DNA of 64,000 nucleotides. Source: an uncultured Flavobacterium sp. Lineage in GTDB: Bacteria > Bacteroidota > Bacteroidia > Flavobacteriales > Flavobacteriaceae. Location: assembly GCF_951805225.1 (NCBI RefSeq), contig NZ_OX638201.1, forward strand, positions 1,178,001 through 1,242,000, given 5' to 3'. The position numbers and the translations under genes were made by a program. The notes under the pieces are model-generated. The model saw only the letters and a list, made by a program, of their open reading frames with translations. It was not told where the DNA came from and did no database searches. Of this stretch, positions 44,899-53,600 are shown piece by piece (within the stretch, counting starts at the first letter, position 1; every line of letters starts with the position of its first letter).

Positions 44899-45945
44899 AT
44901 GTCACAAAGTATAAAATCAGAGGTTAGTAAAGTAAGTTATGCAGATTTTAATAATCCTGCGGGACAAACAACAATACAGGGAATAAGAGGAGTTTCAGAG
45001 TCTGAAAATGTATATATTGCAGGCAGTTTATTAGGTCAGAACAACCTTGTTCAGGGATTAATTTACGAAGGAACTCTTAAAGGAGGCGGTAATGAAGGAA
45101 AATGGCATATTGTTAATTTTCCAAGCACACCAGAAGCGGTAGTTAACAATACTTCTTGTTATGGACCTAATAACGGACATCATGGCACGATACAAATTGT
45201 CGGGTCTTATAAAATATCAACTTCTACAAGTAAAGCACCAAGCGGAAATCTCGGATTTTATTACGAAGGTCCTCTTGATGGCTCAGGAACGTGGATTCAG
45301 GTATCGCCTAATGGAGGAAATACCAATAATGTATTTGTTCACAGTGTAATGGGTGGTCTTGCAGTTGGAAATTATGATGTTGAAAATGATAAAAACGGAT
45401 ACGCATTTTTGTATGATGTTGCAAATAAAGAATGTACCGAATTCAAATTACCGGATTCATTAACAACTACTTTGTATGGTATTTGGCACAATGAAGGCGA
45501 TAGTTATACGCTTGCCGGAGGATATACAACACCTAAATTTGGAAAAATAAGTCAAGCCTTTCTGGTTGATTACAATTCTAAAACTAAAAAAACTACTAAT
45601 CTAAAGTCATTTAGTTACAACAATGAAACAGTTTTGTCTATAATTACGCATTTTGAAGGTATTACCATTTCTAAAAATGGTGGTTATAATATGCCATCGG
45701 ATTGGGTTACCGTAAGCGGAGAAAAAACTGGAGCATCATTTGTTTCTGTAAATAGAAATTCTGACGGATCATTTGGAGAAGCAAATTGGATAGATATCGA
45801 TTTTCCCAACTCAACTGCCACAAGCGCTAACACAGCTTATAAAAATAATATATTAGGTGTGTATGTAGCCGAAGATAGTGCTGGTACAAAAACTGTATCT
45901 TCTTTTGTTGCAAAAGTTAATATTGAAAAACAGATTGCATTGTAA
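44899..45945 (+). CDS. Unrecognised repeat protein, possible beta-propeller
   Basis: A 348-residue protein that I do not recognise. It has no signal peptide and no membrane helix. It is Gly/Asn/Thr/Ser-rich, with about five degenerate repeats of the form (Y/I)xxAGxY ... GFxYEG ... GxWxxV, for example VYIAGSLLGQ / LIYEGTLKGGG, QIVGSYKIS / GFYYEGPLDGSG and YTLAGGYTT / FLVDY. This looks like beta-propeller blades. It is probably co-transcribed with the sulfatase, and the shared absence of a signal suggests they act in the same compartment. No function proposed. Confidence 0.65.
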   Translation: MSQSIKSEVSKVSYADFNNPAGQTTIQGIRGVSESENVYIAGSLLGQNNLVQGLIYEGTLKGGGNEGKWHIVNFPSTPEAVVNNTSCYGPNNGHHGTIQIVGSYKISTSTSKAPSGNLGFYYEGPLDGSGTWIQVSPNGGNTNNVFVHSVMGGLAVGNYDVENDKNGYAFLYDVANKECTEFKLPDSLTTTLYGIWHNEGDSYTLAGGYTTPKFGKISQAFLVDYNSKTKKTTNLKSFSYNNETVLSIITHFEGITISKNGGYNMPSDWVTVSGEKTGASFVSVNRNSDGSFGEANWIDIDFPNSTATSANTAYKNNILGVYVAEDSAGTKTVSSFVAKVNIEKQIAL

Positions 45946-45965
45946 ACAAGTTTGTAATTACCAAA

Positions 45966-46009
45966 AAAAAGAACTCTATAATCCGAAGATTTAGAGTTCT
46001 TTTTTTTTA
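45966..46009. terminator. Bidirectional terminator
   Basis: Stem AAAAAGAACTCTA / TAGAGTTCTTTTT with T runs in both directions, between the convergent repeat-protein and epimerase genes. Confidence 0.85.
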
Positions 46010-46037
46010 AAATAAATGTTTAGGAAAATACTAATAC

Positions 46038-46880
46038 TTAATCTTTTAAATGCTGTTTTAGAAAATGAAGACTTCCTTTAGCCAATTCTTCTGCATTATG
46101 CGGAGATTTCTGCCATAAAGAAACCGCCTGCTGCATTCCCGGTACATCTGATGAAAAATTTTCCAAGACAAGATTTCCTTCAAAATCAATTTCTTTAAGA
46201 GCTTTAAAGAGTTCATTCCAATTAACAGTTCCTTCTCCGGGCATTCCACGGTTGCTTTCGGTAATGTGCATGTGTTTTAGTAATTTTCCGCAGTTTAAAA
46301 TCGGATCATAAAAATTACTTTCTTCAATATTCATATGAAAGGTATCCAGATGAACTGCAAGATTTGATGCATTTGTTTTTTTTATGAGTTCGAGTACATT
46401 TTCTGCCGTATTGCAACAATAACTTTCATAACGGTTGATAGGTTCTATACCAATTGTAATTCCAAGTGTTTGAGCATATTGAGCAGCTTCTTGCCAAACA
46501 TCTGTAATGATTTCTTTTTCATTATCTGTAATTGGATTTCCTGTAAATACTCCAATTCCTCCGTGAAGTACACCTCCTAAAAAAGTAGCATCCAAAGCAG
46601 CGGTTTTATCCAATGCTTTACAAATCAATGTTAATGCTTCTTTAGGATAAAAAGGAATATGTGCTTCTTTGGGCAGGTTTAAGGAACAGGCAACATCAAG
46701 ATTATTTTCTTTAAGTTGTCTTTTTACTGTTATTGCATCAAAATCCATACTATTAGGAAGTAGGATTTCAATCATATCGAAACCAGTTTGAGCTGTTTTT
46801 TTTATAGCATAATGTCCAGCTTCGGCATTCCAAAGAGGTGTTATCCAGGATAGGAGAGAAGCTCCAAATTTTATTTTCAT
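46038..46880 (-). CDS. Ketose 3-epimerase (D-psicose/D-tagatose 3-epimerase family)
   Basis: TIM-barrel metal enzyme of 280 residues that inverts C3 of ketohexoses. The four metal ligands of the family are all visible: Glu146 in GIEPINRYE, Asp179 in LDTFHMNIEE, His205 in KHMHITESNRG and Glu240 in LVLENF. Each lies exactly six residues before its counterpart in the Agrobacterium D-psicose 3-epimerase (152, 185, 211, 246). The RGMPGEGTVNW segment is also typical. Last gene of the LacI-controlled operon. Converting a rare ketose to fructose for the operon's PfkB kinase is the simplest role; exact substrate not determined. Confidence 0.82.
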   Translation of the reverse strand: MKIKFGASLLSWITPLWNAEAGHYAIKKTAQTGFDMIEILLPNSMDFDAITVKRQLKENNLDVACSLNLPKEAHIPFYPKEALTLICKALDKTAALDATFLGGVLHGGIGVFTGNPITDNEKEIITDVWQEAAQYAQTLGITIGIEPINRYESYCCNTAENVLELIKKTNASNLAVHLDTFHMNIEESNFYDPILNCGKLLKHMHITESNRGMPGEGTVNWNELFKALKEIDFEGNLVLENFSSDVPGMQQAVSLWQKSPHNAEELAKGSLHFLKQHLKD

Positions 46881-46895
46881 TGTATTATTTTTAAG

Positions 46896-48305
46896 TTAAA
46901 ATATCCACCATTCAGATCGGACACCAAAATAAGTACCAAATCTTTTTTGACCTGCTTGTTGTAAAAAAGGTGAATACATAGCATTTTTTGCATAATCATT
47001 ATAGCGGGAAACTTCGGCAATAAATCTCAAATGCGGTCGCGCCCACGGACTTCGCTCGGCAGTAGGAACGATAGTTGGAGCAAGCGCAAATTTTACCATT
47101 GAAGCTGTGGGATTATTACCGTCTTGACGTGCCGTATAATGCAGTTCAGAGACGAGATGAAACCAATTGCTCATGTAATAAATTACTCTTGTACCTATCG
47201 CTAAATCTGTTTTATAGTTGTAAATATCCCGGTTATAAAAATCAGGCGCTTTATCCATTCTGGCTGCTCCGCCTTTGCTTTGAGTATAAACAGCATATGG
47301 ATTAACACTTATTCTATCGGAAAGATTCAGCATAAGATGCTCTACCATTGTAAAAGAATAAGCTCCTTTATAGGTTTTATCATCAGTTCCCGGAGCGCCA
47401 AAAGTACGCCAGGTTTGCGTATTTCCATTGTCTCCACCATTGGCAATTCCGGTTCCATAACGCATAGAAAACTGATTAAAAGATCCTATTTTTTTTGTTT
47501 CAAGCTCCGAATTTATTTTAATTCCTGCCACAAATCCATTATCAGATGGATAGGTGGGAGTTGCATTTTTAGTCACTGCCGGTACATGGTGATATTCTGC
47601 CAATAATTTTACAATATGTTTTCGCGATAAATTAAAACTATGTTCGGCAACCATAACTTCGCGTTGACGATAGGTTAGTGACTTATTGCCTGTTATAATA
47701 TTAGAATAAGAATAAGGCGTTCCCATACCCGAAGATGTAGTATCAATAGCAGCGGGAAAAAACATTGAAAACGAGCTTTTTTTATATTTGATTCCAAATC
47801 CCTGAGAGGAATGATCGTCAAAATAAAAATAATCGGCAATGTGAACATCATCGTAACGCATGTATCTTGCTCCCGCCCAAACGCTCCATTGACTTCCAAC
47901 AATATTACGCGCTTCTACAAATGCTTCGGGTAAACTAACAATCATCCCATCTGTAGATCCTGAATTTACGTTTCCTAAAAATGTACCGTTAGAAGAATAA
48001 AATGCAAGTCTTACCTGAAAGTCAATAGCCGTTTGCTCTTTATTAGCATTTACCGGCATAAAATGAAAGGCAGGCAGTAAATCTACATAATCGCCTTGAT
48101 CCATTCTTCCGCCAAGAGAACCCTGATTTAAAAGATTCAACTGTCTTCCTGTGTGACCTTCAATGTCCGGAGAATAACCAAATCCTATTCTTCCGGTAGT
48201 TCCAAATGAGAAGTTTTTATTGCTGATAACAATCTGACTTTTAACAGAAATAGAAAATAACAGTAAGATTCCTAATGTTATAAACCTGTAAAAAACAGAT
48301 ATCAT
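46896..48305 (-). CDS. LamB-type carbohydrate porin
   Basis: Outer-membrane sugar channel of 469 residues with signal peptide ending SVKSQ. The long pattern of amphipathic strands, the N-terminal FGTTGRIGFGYSPD and the C-terminal GVRSEWWIF with aromatic end agree with maltoporin-type trimers. Its start overlaps the stop of the permease gene (ATGA), so they are co-translated. It supplies the outer-membrane step of a sugar pathway that lacks SusCD. Confidence 0.8.
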   Translation of the reverse strand: MISVFYRFITLGILLLFSISVKSQIVISNKNFSFGTTGRIGFGYSPDIEGHTGRQLNLLNQGSLGGRMDQGDYVDLLPAFHFMPVNANKEQTAIDFQVRLAFYSSNGTFLGNVNSGSTDGMIVSLPEAFVEARNIVGSQWSVWAGARYMRYDDVHIADYFYFDDHSSQGFGIKYKKSSFSMFFPAAIDTTSSGMGTPYSYSNIITGNKSLTYRQREVMVAEHSFNLSRKHIVKLLAEYHHVPAVTKNATPTYPSDNGFVAGIKINSELETKKIGSFNQFSMRYGTGIANGGDNGNTQTWRTFGAPGTDDKTYKGAYSFTMVEHLMLNLSDRISVNPYAVYTQSKGGAARMDKAPDFYNRDIYNYKTDLAIGTRVIYYMSNWFHLVSELHYTARQDGNNPTASMVKFALAPTIVPTAERSPWARPHLRFIAEVSRYNDYAKNAMYSPFLQQAGQKRFGTYFGVRSEWWIF

Positions 48306-49564
48306 ATACTGCTTTTATTTATTGCAAGTTCTCCTAATCCTAGTGTTTTTGGCTTGTAATATTTGACAGCAAATAACAGGATAACCACATAACAAACTAT
48401 TGGTAAAAGATAAGCATAAGCAATATTTGTATTGGCTACAAATCCCATAATAGGAGGGAATACTGCTCCGCCAAACATTGCCATAACTAAGAAAGAAGAA
48501 GCTTGTTCTGTTTTATTCCCAAGTTTTTTTAATCCCAAACTGAAAATAGTTGGATACATTACACTTAAAAAGAAGTTAAGCATGATTAAAGCTCCAAACG
48601 AAACCCATCCGAAATTTTGTGAAATAATCACGCAAAGTAACATATTGCAAATGCTGTATAAAGCCAATAATTTGTTTGGCGCAATGTAGCGCATTAAAAA
48701 TGTACCAATAAAACGCCCAATCATCATCATAGCCATACTTAATGAAAAATAGTAAGCCACCTGATTGTCAGGAAGACCTGTTTTTTCTACACCATAATTG
48801 ATAAAATAAGCCCAAGTTCCGCCTTGTGCTCCAATGTTAAAGAACTGCGCAGCTACAGCCCACATAAAATGACGCTGACGATGTAATGGTGCGTTAGGTA
48901 CTACATCGAGGTTTACTGAATCAATTGTGTTTTCTGCTTGTTCTGCATGCGGATCTTTTAGAGCTGGTACTTTTACAAACCAAAAAGCCAATGCGATAGC
49001 CAGAATTACAAAGCCAATAATCATGTAAAGTGTTTTAACAGATTCCAGACCTTCAGTACCTTTTGTATTTAGTATGAAAAAACCACCAACCAAAGGGCCA
49101 ATTATAGCACCTAAACCATTAAATGATTGTGCAAAATTGATTCGCTGGTCGCTTGTGCGTTCGTCTCCAAGTGAAGCGACGAAAGGATGCGCTACGGTTT
49201 CAAGAGTTGCAAGTCCGGAAGCGAGTATAAATAAAGCAGCTCTGAAAAAAGAAAATGATTCGTTTTGAGCAGCCGGAATGAATAAAAAAGCACCTAAAGC
49301 ATATAAAATTAGTCCTAGTAAAACTCCTTTTTTGTAACCGTATTTTTTCATGAACAAACCAGCCGGAATTCCCATAACGGCATAAGCGCCAAAAATAGAC
49401 AATTGTACCAGTCCGGATTCTGATTTACTAATGTGTAAAACATTCTGAAAATGTTTGTTCAGTACATCTCCCATTGTAATGGCAATCGCCCAAAATAGAA
49501 ATAATGAGGTTACAAATATGAACGTAATAGTATATTTTTTTTCTGTAAATTTAGCTTGTGACAT
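48302..49564 (-). CDS. MFS sugar permease (FucP/GluP-like)
   Basis: Inner-membrane sugar/H+ symporter of 420 residues with twelve predicted helices. FLFWAIAITMGDVLNKHFQN in helix 1 and GLGAIIGPLVGGFF after the central part resemble the fucose and glucose/galactose permease group. It lies 11 bases after the kinase gene and overlaps the porin gene by 4 bases. In this operon it would carry the substrate of the epimerase and kinase. Confidence 0.88.
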   Translation of the reverse strand: MSQAKFTEKKYTITFIFVTSLFLFWAIAITMGDVLNKHFQNVLHISKSESGLVQLSIFGAYAVMGIPAGLFMKKYGYKKGVLLGLILYALGAFLFIPAAQNESFSFFRAALFILASGLATLETVAHPFVASLGDERTSDQRINFAQSFNGLGAIIGPLVGGFFILNTKGTEGLESVKTLYMIIGFVILAIALAFWFVKVPALKDPHAEQAENTIDSVNLDVVPNAPLHRQRHFMWAVAAQFFNIGAQGGTWAYFINYGVEKTGLPDNQVAYYFSLSMAMMMIGRFIGTFLMRYIAPNKLLALYSICNMLLCVIISQNFGWVSFGALIMLNFFLSVMYPTIFSLGLKKLGNKTEQASSFLVMAMFGGAVFPPIMGFVANTNIAYAYLLPIVCYVVILLFAVKYYKPKTLGLGELAINKSSI

Positions 49565-49575
49565 CAGATAGTGAA

Positions 49576-50499
49576 TTAAATTGAAGAAGAAATTAGTTTG
49601 TGATCTTGGCGGAAAGCATTAAAATCCGTTAAGGTATAAGAAGGGCAAGCGCCTTCTTTTGAAGTAATAAAACCTCCTAATGCAACGGCTTGTGCCATAA
49701 TTTCTTCCGGACTTGAATTGGTAATTCTCTTAGAGAGAAATCCTGCCAGAAACGCGTCACCACTTCCTACAGTATCGGCTATTTTTACAGGAACTGCCAA
49801 AGCCTGATAATGATCGTCTCCGTTATAATAAATAGCGCCTTTACTGCCTTTACTTATCAGAACTTCATTTATATTAAACTCGTCTTGTATGTAGCGAATG
49901 CTATCATCTTCATTGACATAATCTCTTCCTAAAAATTCTAGTATAAGTCTCAATTCAGCTTTGTTCATCTTAACCAAATCTGCTTTATAAAGAAGTTCTT
50001 TGACCACAGGAACAGAAAAGAAAGGAGGTCTTATATTGACATCAAAAACTTTGAATTTAGCTATTTCCAAAAGCTGAAAAAGTGTATTTCTAGATTTTTC
50101 TCCTCTGGTAATAAGACTTCCAAAAACAAAGGCAGCAGCATTACTAACTTTATTAATTTGGTCGTCTCTATATTCGATAAAATCCCACGCAACAGGTTCT
50201 GTAATATCATAATGTGCTTCATTATGTTCGTCTATATGAGCCAATACAGTTCCGGTAGGATATTGGTTGTCGATTTGTGTATTTTCAGTAGCGATATTCC
50301 AGTCAGATAACTGTTTCATGAGATCGCGACCTAGTTTATCATTTCCAATTCGGCTTATCATGTGGGCATCGACTCCCATTCTCATCAAATTGTAAGCTAC
50401 ATTAAAAGGTGCTCCTCCAGCGCGTGCTCCGTCAGGGAATATATCCCAAAGTACTTCTCCATAGCAGTATATGGATGATTTAGTTGTTTGTTCTTTCAT
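49576..50499 (-). CDS. PfkB-family carbohydrate kinase (fructokinase-like)
   Basis: Sugar kinase of 307 residues. The N-terminal substrate region shows YGEVLWDIFPDGARAGGAPFNVAYNL, the form common in fructokinases, and the C-terminal signature DTVGSGDAFLAGF supplies the catalytic Asp and anion hole. It should phosphorylate fructose or a related ketose delivered by the permease and epimerase. Its leader contains a LacI operator 12-23 bases before the start. Confidence 0.87.
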   Translation of the reverse strand: MKEQTTKSSIYCYGEVLWDIFPDGARAGGAPFNVAYNLMRMGVDAHMISRIGNDKLGRDLMKQLSDWNIATENTQIDNQYPTGTVLAHIDEHNEAHYDITEPVAWDFIEYRDDQINKVSNAAAFVFGSLITRGEKSRNTLFQLLEIAKFKVFDVNIRPPFFSVPVVKELLYKADLVKMNKAELRLILEFLGRDYVNEDDSIRYIQDEFNINEVLISKGSKGAIYYNGDDHYQALAVPVKIADTVGSGDAFLAGFLSKRITNSSPEEIMAQAVALGGFITSKEGACPSYTLTDFNAFRQDHKLISSSI

Positions 50500-50510
50500 A
50501 AGTGGTTAGG

Positions 50511-50522
50511 TTAAACGTTTAA
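50511..50522. promoter_or_regulatory. LacI operator copy 1 (kinase leader)
   Basis: Palindrome TTAAACGTTTAA followed by GCAAA, 12-23 bases upstream of the kinase start. A TTTG -33 word is present on the minus strand but the -7 box is absent at this copy. Confidence 0.75.
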
Positions 50523-50650
50523 GCAAAGTTTTAAATAAAAAAGTATTATAGATTATTAAATTTTGAAAACTATATTAAGGTGCATTTGAATTTCTGGTAT
50601 GTTGTTTTGTATCGTAATAAGTGGAATTTGTAATTTCATATGAGATTAGA

Positions 50651-50662
50651 TTAAACGTTTAA
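50651..50662. promoter_or_regulatory. LacI operator copy 2 (between kinase and regulator genes)
   Basis: Same TTAAACGTTTAA-GCAAA, 30 bases beyond the regulator stop codon, at the head of the original segment from which copy 1 arose. Confidence 0.75.
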
Positions 50663-50692
50663 GCAAAATGATAAATAAAAAAGTATTATAAA

Positions 50693-51709
50693 TTATTGAA
50701 TTTTTGAAGAGGCTTTAATGTGTATTTGAGCTTCTAGTGTAATATTTTGTACAGGAAGCTGCGGATCTTTAATTTTATTATGAAGGACTTCAACTGCTGA
50801 AATTCCAATATCAGTCAAAGGCTGACTTACGTAGGATAATGGCACGCTGAAAAGTTCGTATGCTTCCGTTTCATCAAAAGCCACAACAGCAAGATCATTG
50901 GGTACAGCAATTCCAAGTTTCATGATCTTTTTTAAGCCTGAAACCGCCAGTTTATTACTTACAAAAAATACAGCATCAGGTTTGGTATTGCCTTGAAATA
51001 TAGTATTGAAACCTTTATCAATATCCTCATCAATGTGATCCTTGTTAATATTCAATATATTATGATCGTTGTAAGCTATGTTGTATTTCTTCAAGGCATC
51101 TTTAAAACCCTTTGTTCGTTGCATCAAATGATCCAGCGTTGAATCATAAGCTACGATAAGTATATTGCTTCGTTTTTCTTTGATAAGATGTTGCGTAACA
51201 TTATAACTGATTTCATAATTGTTAATCTGAATATTGTCTGCCTTAATCTTTGGAAGATAACGGTCTATGAAAACAAACGGAATATTTTGCTTTTGTAATC
51301 TTTGCAAACAAGCTTCTGAATTTTCAACAGGCGCAATAATTAATCCTTCCGCTTGACGGTGATAAAACATGCTGACAAGACTTTCAAATTTTTCTTTATT
51401 TTCGTCAGAACTTCCTATAATAAGCGTGTATCCTTTTTTAGTGGCTTCGTTTTCTATTATTCGGGCTATTTGTGAGAAATAGGGATTGGCAATATCAGCC
51501 ACAATAAGTCCGATAATATTAGTTCGTTGTGTTTTTAGATTTTTTGCAGCAGTATTGGCACGATAATTTAATTCTTCGGCTGCTTTGATAACCTTTTCTG
51601 TAGTTTCTTTTCCAATGCGGCCGTTGGGCTTATTATTAAGCACATAAGAAACCGAGGCGATAGACACACCCGCTTTTAATGCTACATCTTTTATGGAAAC
51701 TTTTTTCAC
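50693..51709 (-). CDS. LacI-family transcriptional regulator of the sugar operon
   Basis: Repressor of 338 residues. The N-terminal LacI helix-turn-helix (VSIKDVALKAGVSIASVSYV) and hinge helix (TAAKNLKTQRTNIIGLI) precede a periplasmic-binding-protein-like sugar domain (about 62-335, VADIANPYFSQIARIIE and DAVFFVSNKLAVSGL). The operator palindrome lies between the -33 and -7 elements of its own promoter, so autoregulation is strongly suggested. Two more operators precede the kinase gene. Likely inducer is the imported ketose or its phosphate. Confidence 0.93.
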   Translation of the reverse strand: MKKVSIKDVALKAGVSIASVSYVLNNKPNGRIGKETTEKVIKAAEELNYRANTAAKNLKTQRTNIIGLIVADIANPYFSQIARIIENEATKKGYTLIIGSSDENKEKFESLVSMFYHRQAEGLIIAPVENSEACLQRLQKQNIPFVFIDRYLPKIKADNIQINNYEISYNVTQHLIKEKRSNILIVAYDSTLDHLMQRTKGFKDALKKYNIAYNDHNILNINKDHIDEDIDKGFNTIFQGNTKPDAVFFVSNKLAVSGLKKIMKLGIAVPNDLAVVAFDETEAYELFSVPLSYVSQPLTDIGISAVEVLHNKIKDPQLPVQNITLEAQIHIKASSKIQ

Positions 51710-51729
51710 TACAACGTTTTCTTGAAGGG

Positions 51730-51759
51730 CAAATATAATAAAGTTAAACGTTTAAGCAA
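51730..51759 (-). promoter_or_regulatory. Promoter of lacI-type gene with embedded operator
   Basis: Minus strand TTG (51757-51759), 19 bases, then TATATTTG (51730-51737): an exact Bacteroidota promoter. The operator TTAAACGTTTAA (51744-51755) fills the spacer. Confidence 0.8.
51744..51755. promoter_or_regulatory. LacI operator copy 3 (autoregulatory)
   Basis: TTAAACGTTTAA-GCAAA, the third identical 17-base copy, located within the regulator's own promoter. Confidence 0.8.
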
Positions 51760-51969
51760 ATTTATTTAAAAAATAATTTATGTTTTCGAAAAGATAAAAT
51801 ATTGATTAAAAAATAGATTGCCAGTATTTTGAATGTAATCTATACTAAAATCAGCCTTAGATTGAATTTCTATCATTATATATGCAATATAAATCGTCAG
51901 TTTTTTAAGCAGAAATGACTGCAATTTAATAGACTTTCATGAATGGGTTTTAAAACTTTTGAGTCTTAC

Positions 51970-52107
51970 TTATTTATTCATTCTGCATTTATCACTACAA
52001 TATTTAACTTCATCCCAAACTTTTTCCCATTTCTTTCTCCAGGAAAAAGGACGATTACAAACCGGACAGATCTTGGTGGGCAGATTTTCTTTTTTTAATT
52101 TTCGCAT
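51970..52107 (-). CDS. DUF2256 small zinc-finger-like protein
   Basis: A 45-residue protein starting MRKLKKENLPTKICPVCNRP and ending KYCSDKCRMNK. The CPVC ... YCSDKC pattern and the central SWRKKWEKVWDEVKY are the hallmark of DUF2256, a tiny family usually encoded beside photolyase/cryptochrome genes. It starts 20 bases after the photolyase stop on the same strand, as expected. The four Cys probably bind zinc. Function unknown. Confidence 0.88.
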   Translation of the reverse strand: MRKLKKENLPTKICPVCNRPFSWRKKWEKVWDEVKYCSDKCRMNK

Positions 52108-52127
52108 TAGAATTGGTACTATTTCAA

Positions 52128-53555
52128 TTACTGGACTTTAATTTCTCCATTTTTTCTAATGTTCCAAATGATGGCGCTTGCATATTTTCTGGTTTCTTCA
52201 ATATCAACTATCGGAAACGGATAATCTTTTCCAATTTCACATTCATACAATTGCTGATCAATCAAGCCCAATTTCCAAGGTTCATGAAGTAAATGAGGCG
52301 GAATATTTACGAGTTCCGGAACCCATTTTTTTATAAATACTCCTTCGCTGTCATGTTCTTCAGAATTTTTAATGGGATTGTAGATTCTAATAGTGCCTGT
52401 TCCTGTTACGCCCGCCTGCATTTGCAACTGCGGATAATGAATTCCGGGTTCATAATCCAGAAATTGTCGTGCTAAAAAATGAAGATCCCGCCAGTCTTGC
52501 CAAAGATTAAAAACAAAAAAAGAAACCACCAAAGCACGCATTCTAAAGTTGATAAATCCGGTTGCAATTAAACATCGCATACAAGCATCAACAATAGGAA
52601 CGCCAGTTTTTCCTTCTTGCCACGCTTTTATGTAGATTTCATTTTTAGGTTTTATCAGTACGTCAAAGCTATGATCGATATTTTCAAACTCAATGCGGCA
52701 ATCACTTTCAAATTTCTGCATAAAATGGCAATGCCAATGCAGTCTTGAAACAAAATTAAGCATCGCTTTTTGGTTTGGAGACGCTTCATAAAACTGATTC
52801 GTATAATGATATACCATTCTCATACTTACGTTTCCGTAGGTAAGATAGGGCGAAAGTCTGCTACAGCTTTTTCGGCTTAAGCTGGGTTTAGAAATGTGTT
52901 TGCTGTAATTTACATGACGTTCTTCTGCAAAACTTTTTAAATACCGCCAAGCCCAATATTCACCACCTTGCTGAAAGTTTTCATTGTGTTCCGTAATTTC
53001 TTTAGAAAGTGTTTTTCCTTTTAAGTTCAGATAAAAATCAGGATTTAAACTTTCAAAAGTGATAGTTTTTAAATCAATAATTTTTGGGTCTGCACGCATT
53101 ACTTTTTCCCAGCGTTCGTCCCAATTTTCTCTGGATTTCAGTTTTCTTATTACACCATGTAATTGTGATTGTTTCCACAAAATGTTATGATTATTAAAAA
53201 AAGACTGCATGGCAATATCGCGGTCAAAGGTGGTTTTATTGCCAATTTCCTGATGCGAAAACACGGTTTTAATATCATAAATGCTGCATAATTGCTCAAA
53301 AACAGGTTCGACTTCATTGTGAAAATAATAAAGTTGCGCTCCAATTGCCTTTAACTTAGATTGCATTTCCTTCAAAGATTCATAAACAAACCTCCAATGG
53401 CGAACATCCGAATCATCGTGTGCCATTATTGAAGGTTCAAAAAAGTAAACCAAAAGCAGCGGAATATTTTCTTGCTGAGCCATAAAAAGAGGTTCGTGAT
53501 CTGTAAAACGAAGATCACGTTTGAACCATATAATATTTATCTCTTTTTTGCTCAA
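52128..53555 (-). CDS. DNA photolyase / cryptochrome family flavoprotein
   Basis: Light-dependent pyrimidine-dimer repair enzyme or photoreceptor of 475 residues. The N-terminal antenna Rossmann domain begins NIIWFKRDLRFTDHEPL. The C-terminal FAD domain shows SPYLTYGNVSMR, HWHCHFMQKFE and the region TGTIRIYNPIKNSEEHD, then FIKKWVPEL, in family order. The length is normal. It sits between DUF2805 and DUF2256 genes on one strand, a typical light-response cluster. Repair versus sensory function cannot be told from sequence alone. Confidence 0.9.
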   Translation of the reverse strand: MSKKEINIIWFKRDLRFTDHEPLFMAQQENIPLLLVYFFEPSIMAHDDSDVRHWRFVYESLKEMQSKLKAIGAQLYYFHNEVEPVFEQLCSIYDIKTVFSHQEIGNKTTFDRDIAMQSFFNNHNILWKQSQLHGVIRKLKSRENWDERWEKVMRADPKIIDLKTITFESLNPDFYLNLKGKTLSKEITEHNENFQQGGEYWAWRYLKSFAEERHVNYSKHISKPSLSRKSCSRLSPYLTYGNVSMRMVYHYTNQFYEASPNQKAMLNFVSRLHWHCHFMQKFESDCRIEFENIDHSFDVLIKPKNEIYIKAWQEGKTGVPIVDACMRCLIATGFINFRMRALVVSFFVFNLWQDWRDLHFLARQFLDYEPGIHYPQLQMQAGVTGTGTIRIYNPIKNSEEHDSEGVFIKKWVPELVNIPPHLLHEPWKLGLIDQQLYECEIGKDYPFPIVDIEETRKYASAIIWNIRKNGEIKVQ

Positions 53556-53600
53556 TTTTTAAGTTGTAATGAAGTCAATGTCTTTGTTAAGCAGAAGTTT

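Larger units (their letters stand above)
50511..50783. repeat. Tandem duplication of operator plus 3' end of lacI-type gene
   Basis: Copy A (50511-50643) and copy B (50651-50783) begin with the same 17 bases exactly 140 apart. They stay clearly alike (AATAAAAAAGTATTATA and, further on, about 70% with small gaps). Copy B includes the last ~30 codons of the regulator gene. Copy A is a decayed duplicate, in which an ATG at 50639 opens a 27-codon remnant (MKLQIPLITIQNNIPEIQ...). Confidence 0.75.

Noticed and set aside
47280..47606. 108-codon plus-strand frame
   Set aside because: Antisense to the porin gene; compositional shadow.
51959..52141. 60-codon plus-strand frame
   Set aside because: Opposite strand of the DUF2256 gene, which has a much better protein signature.
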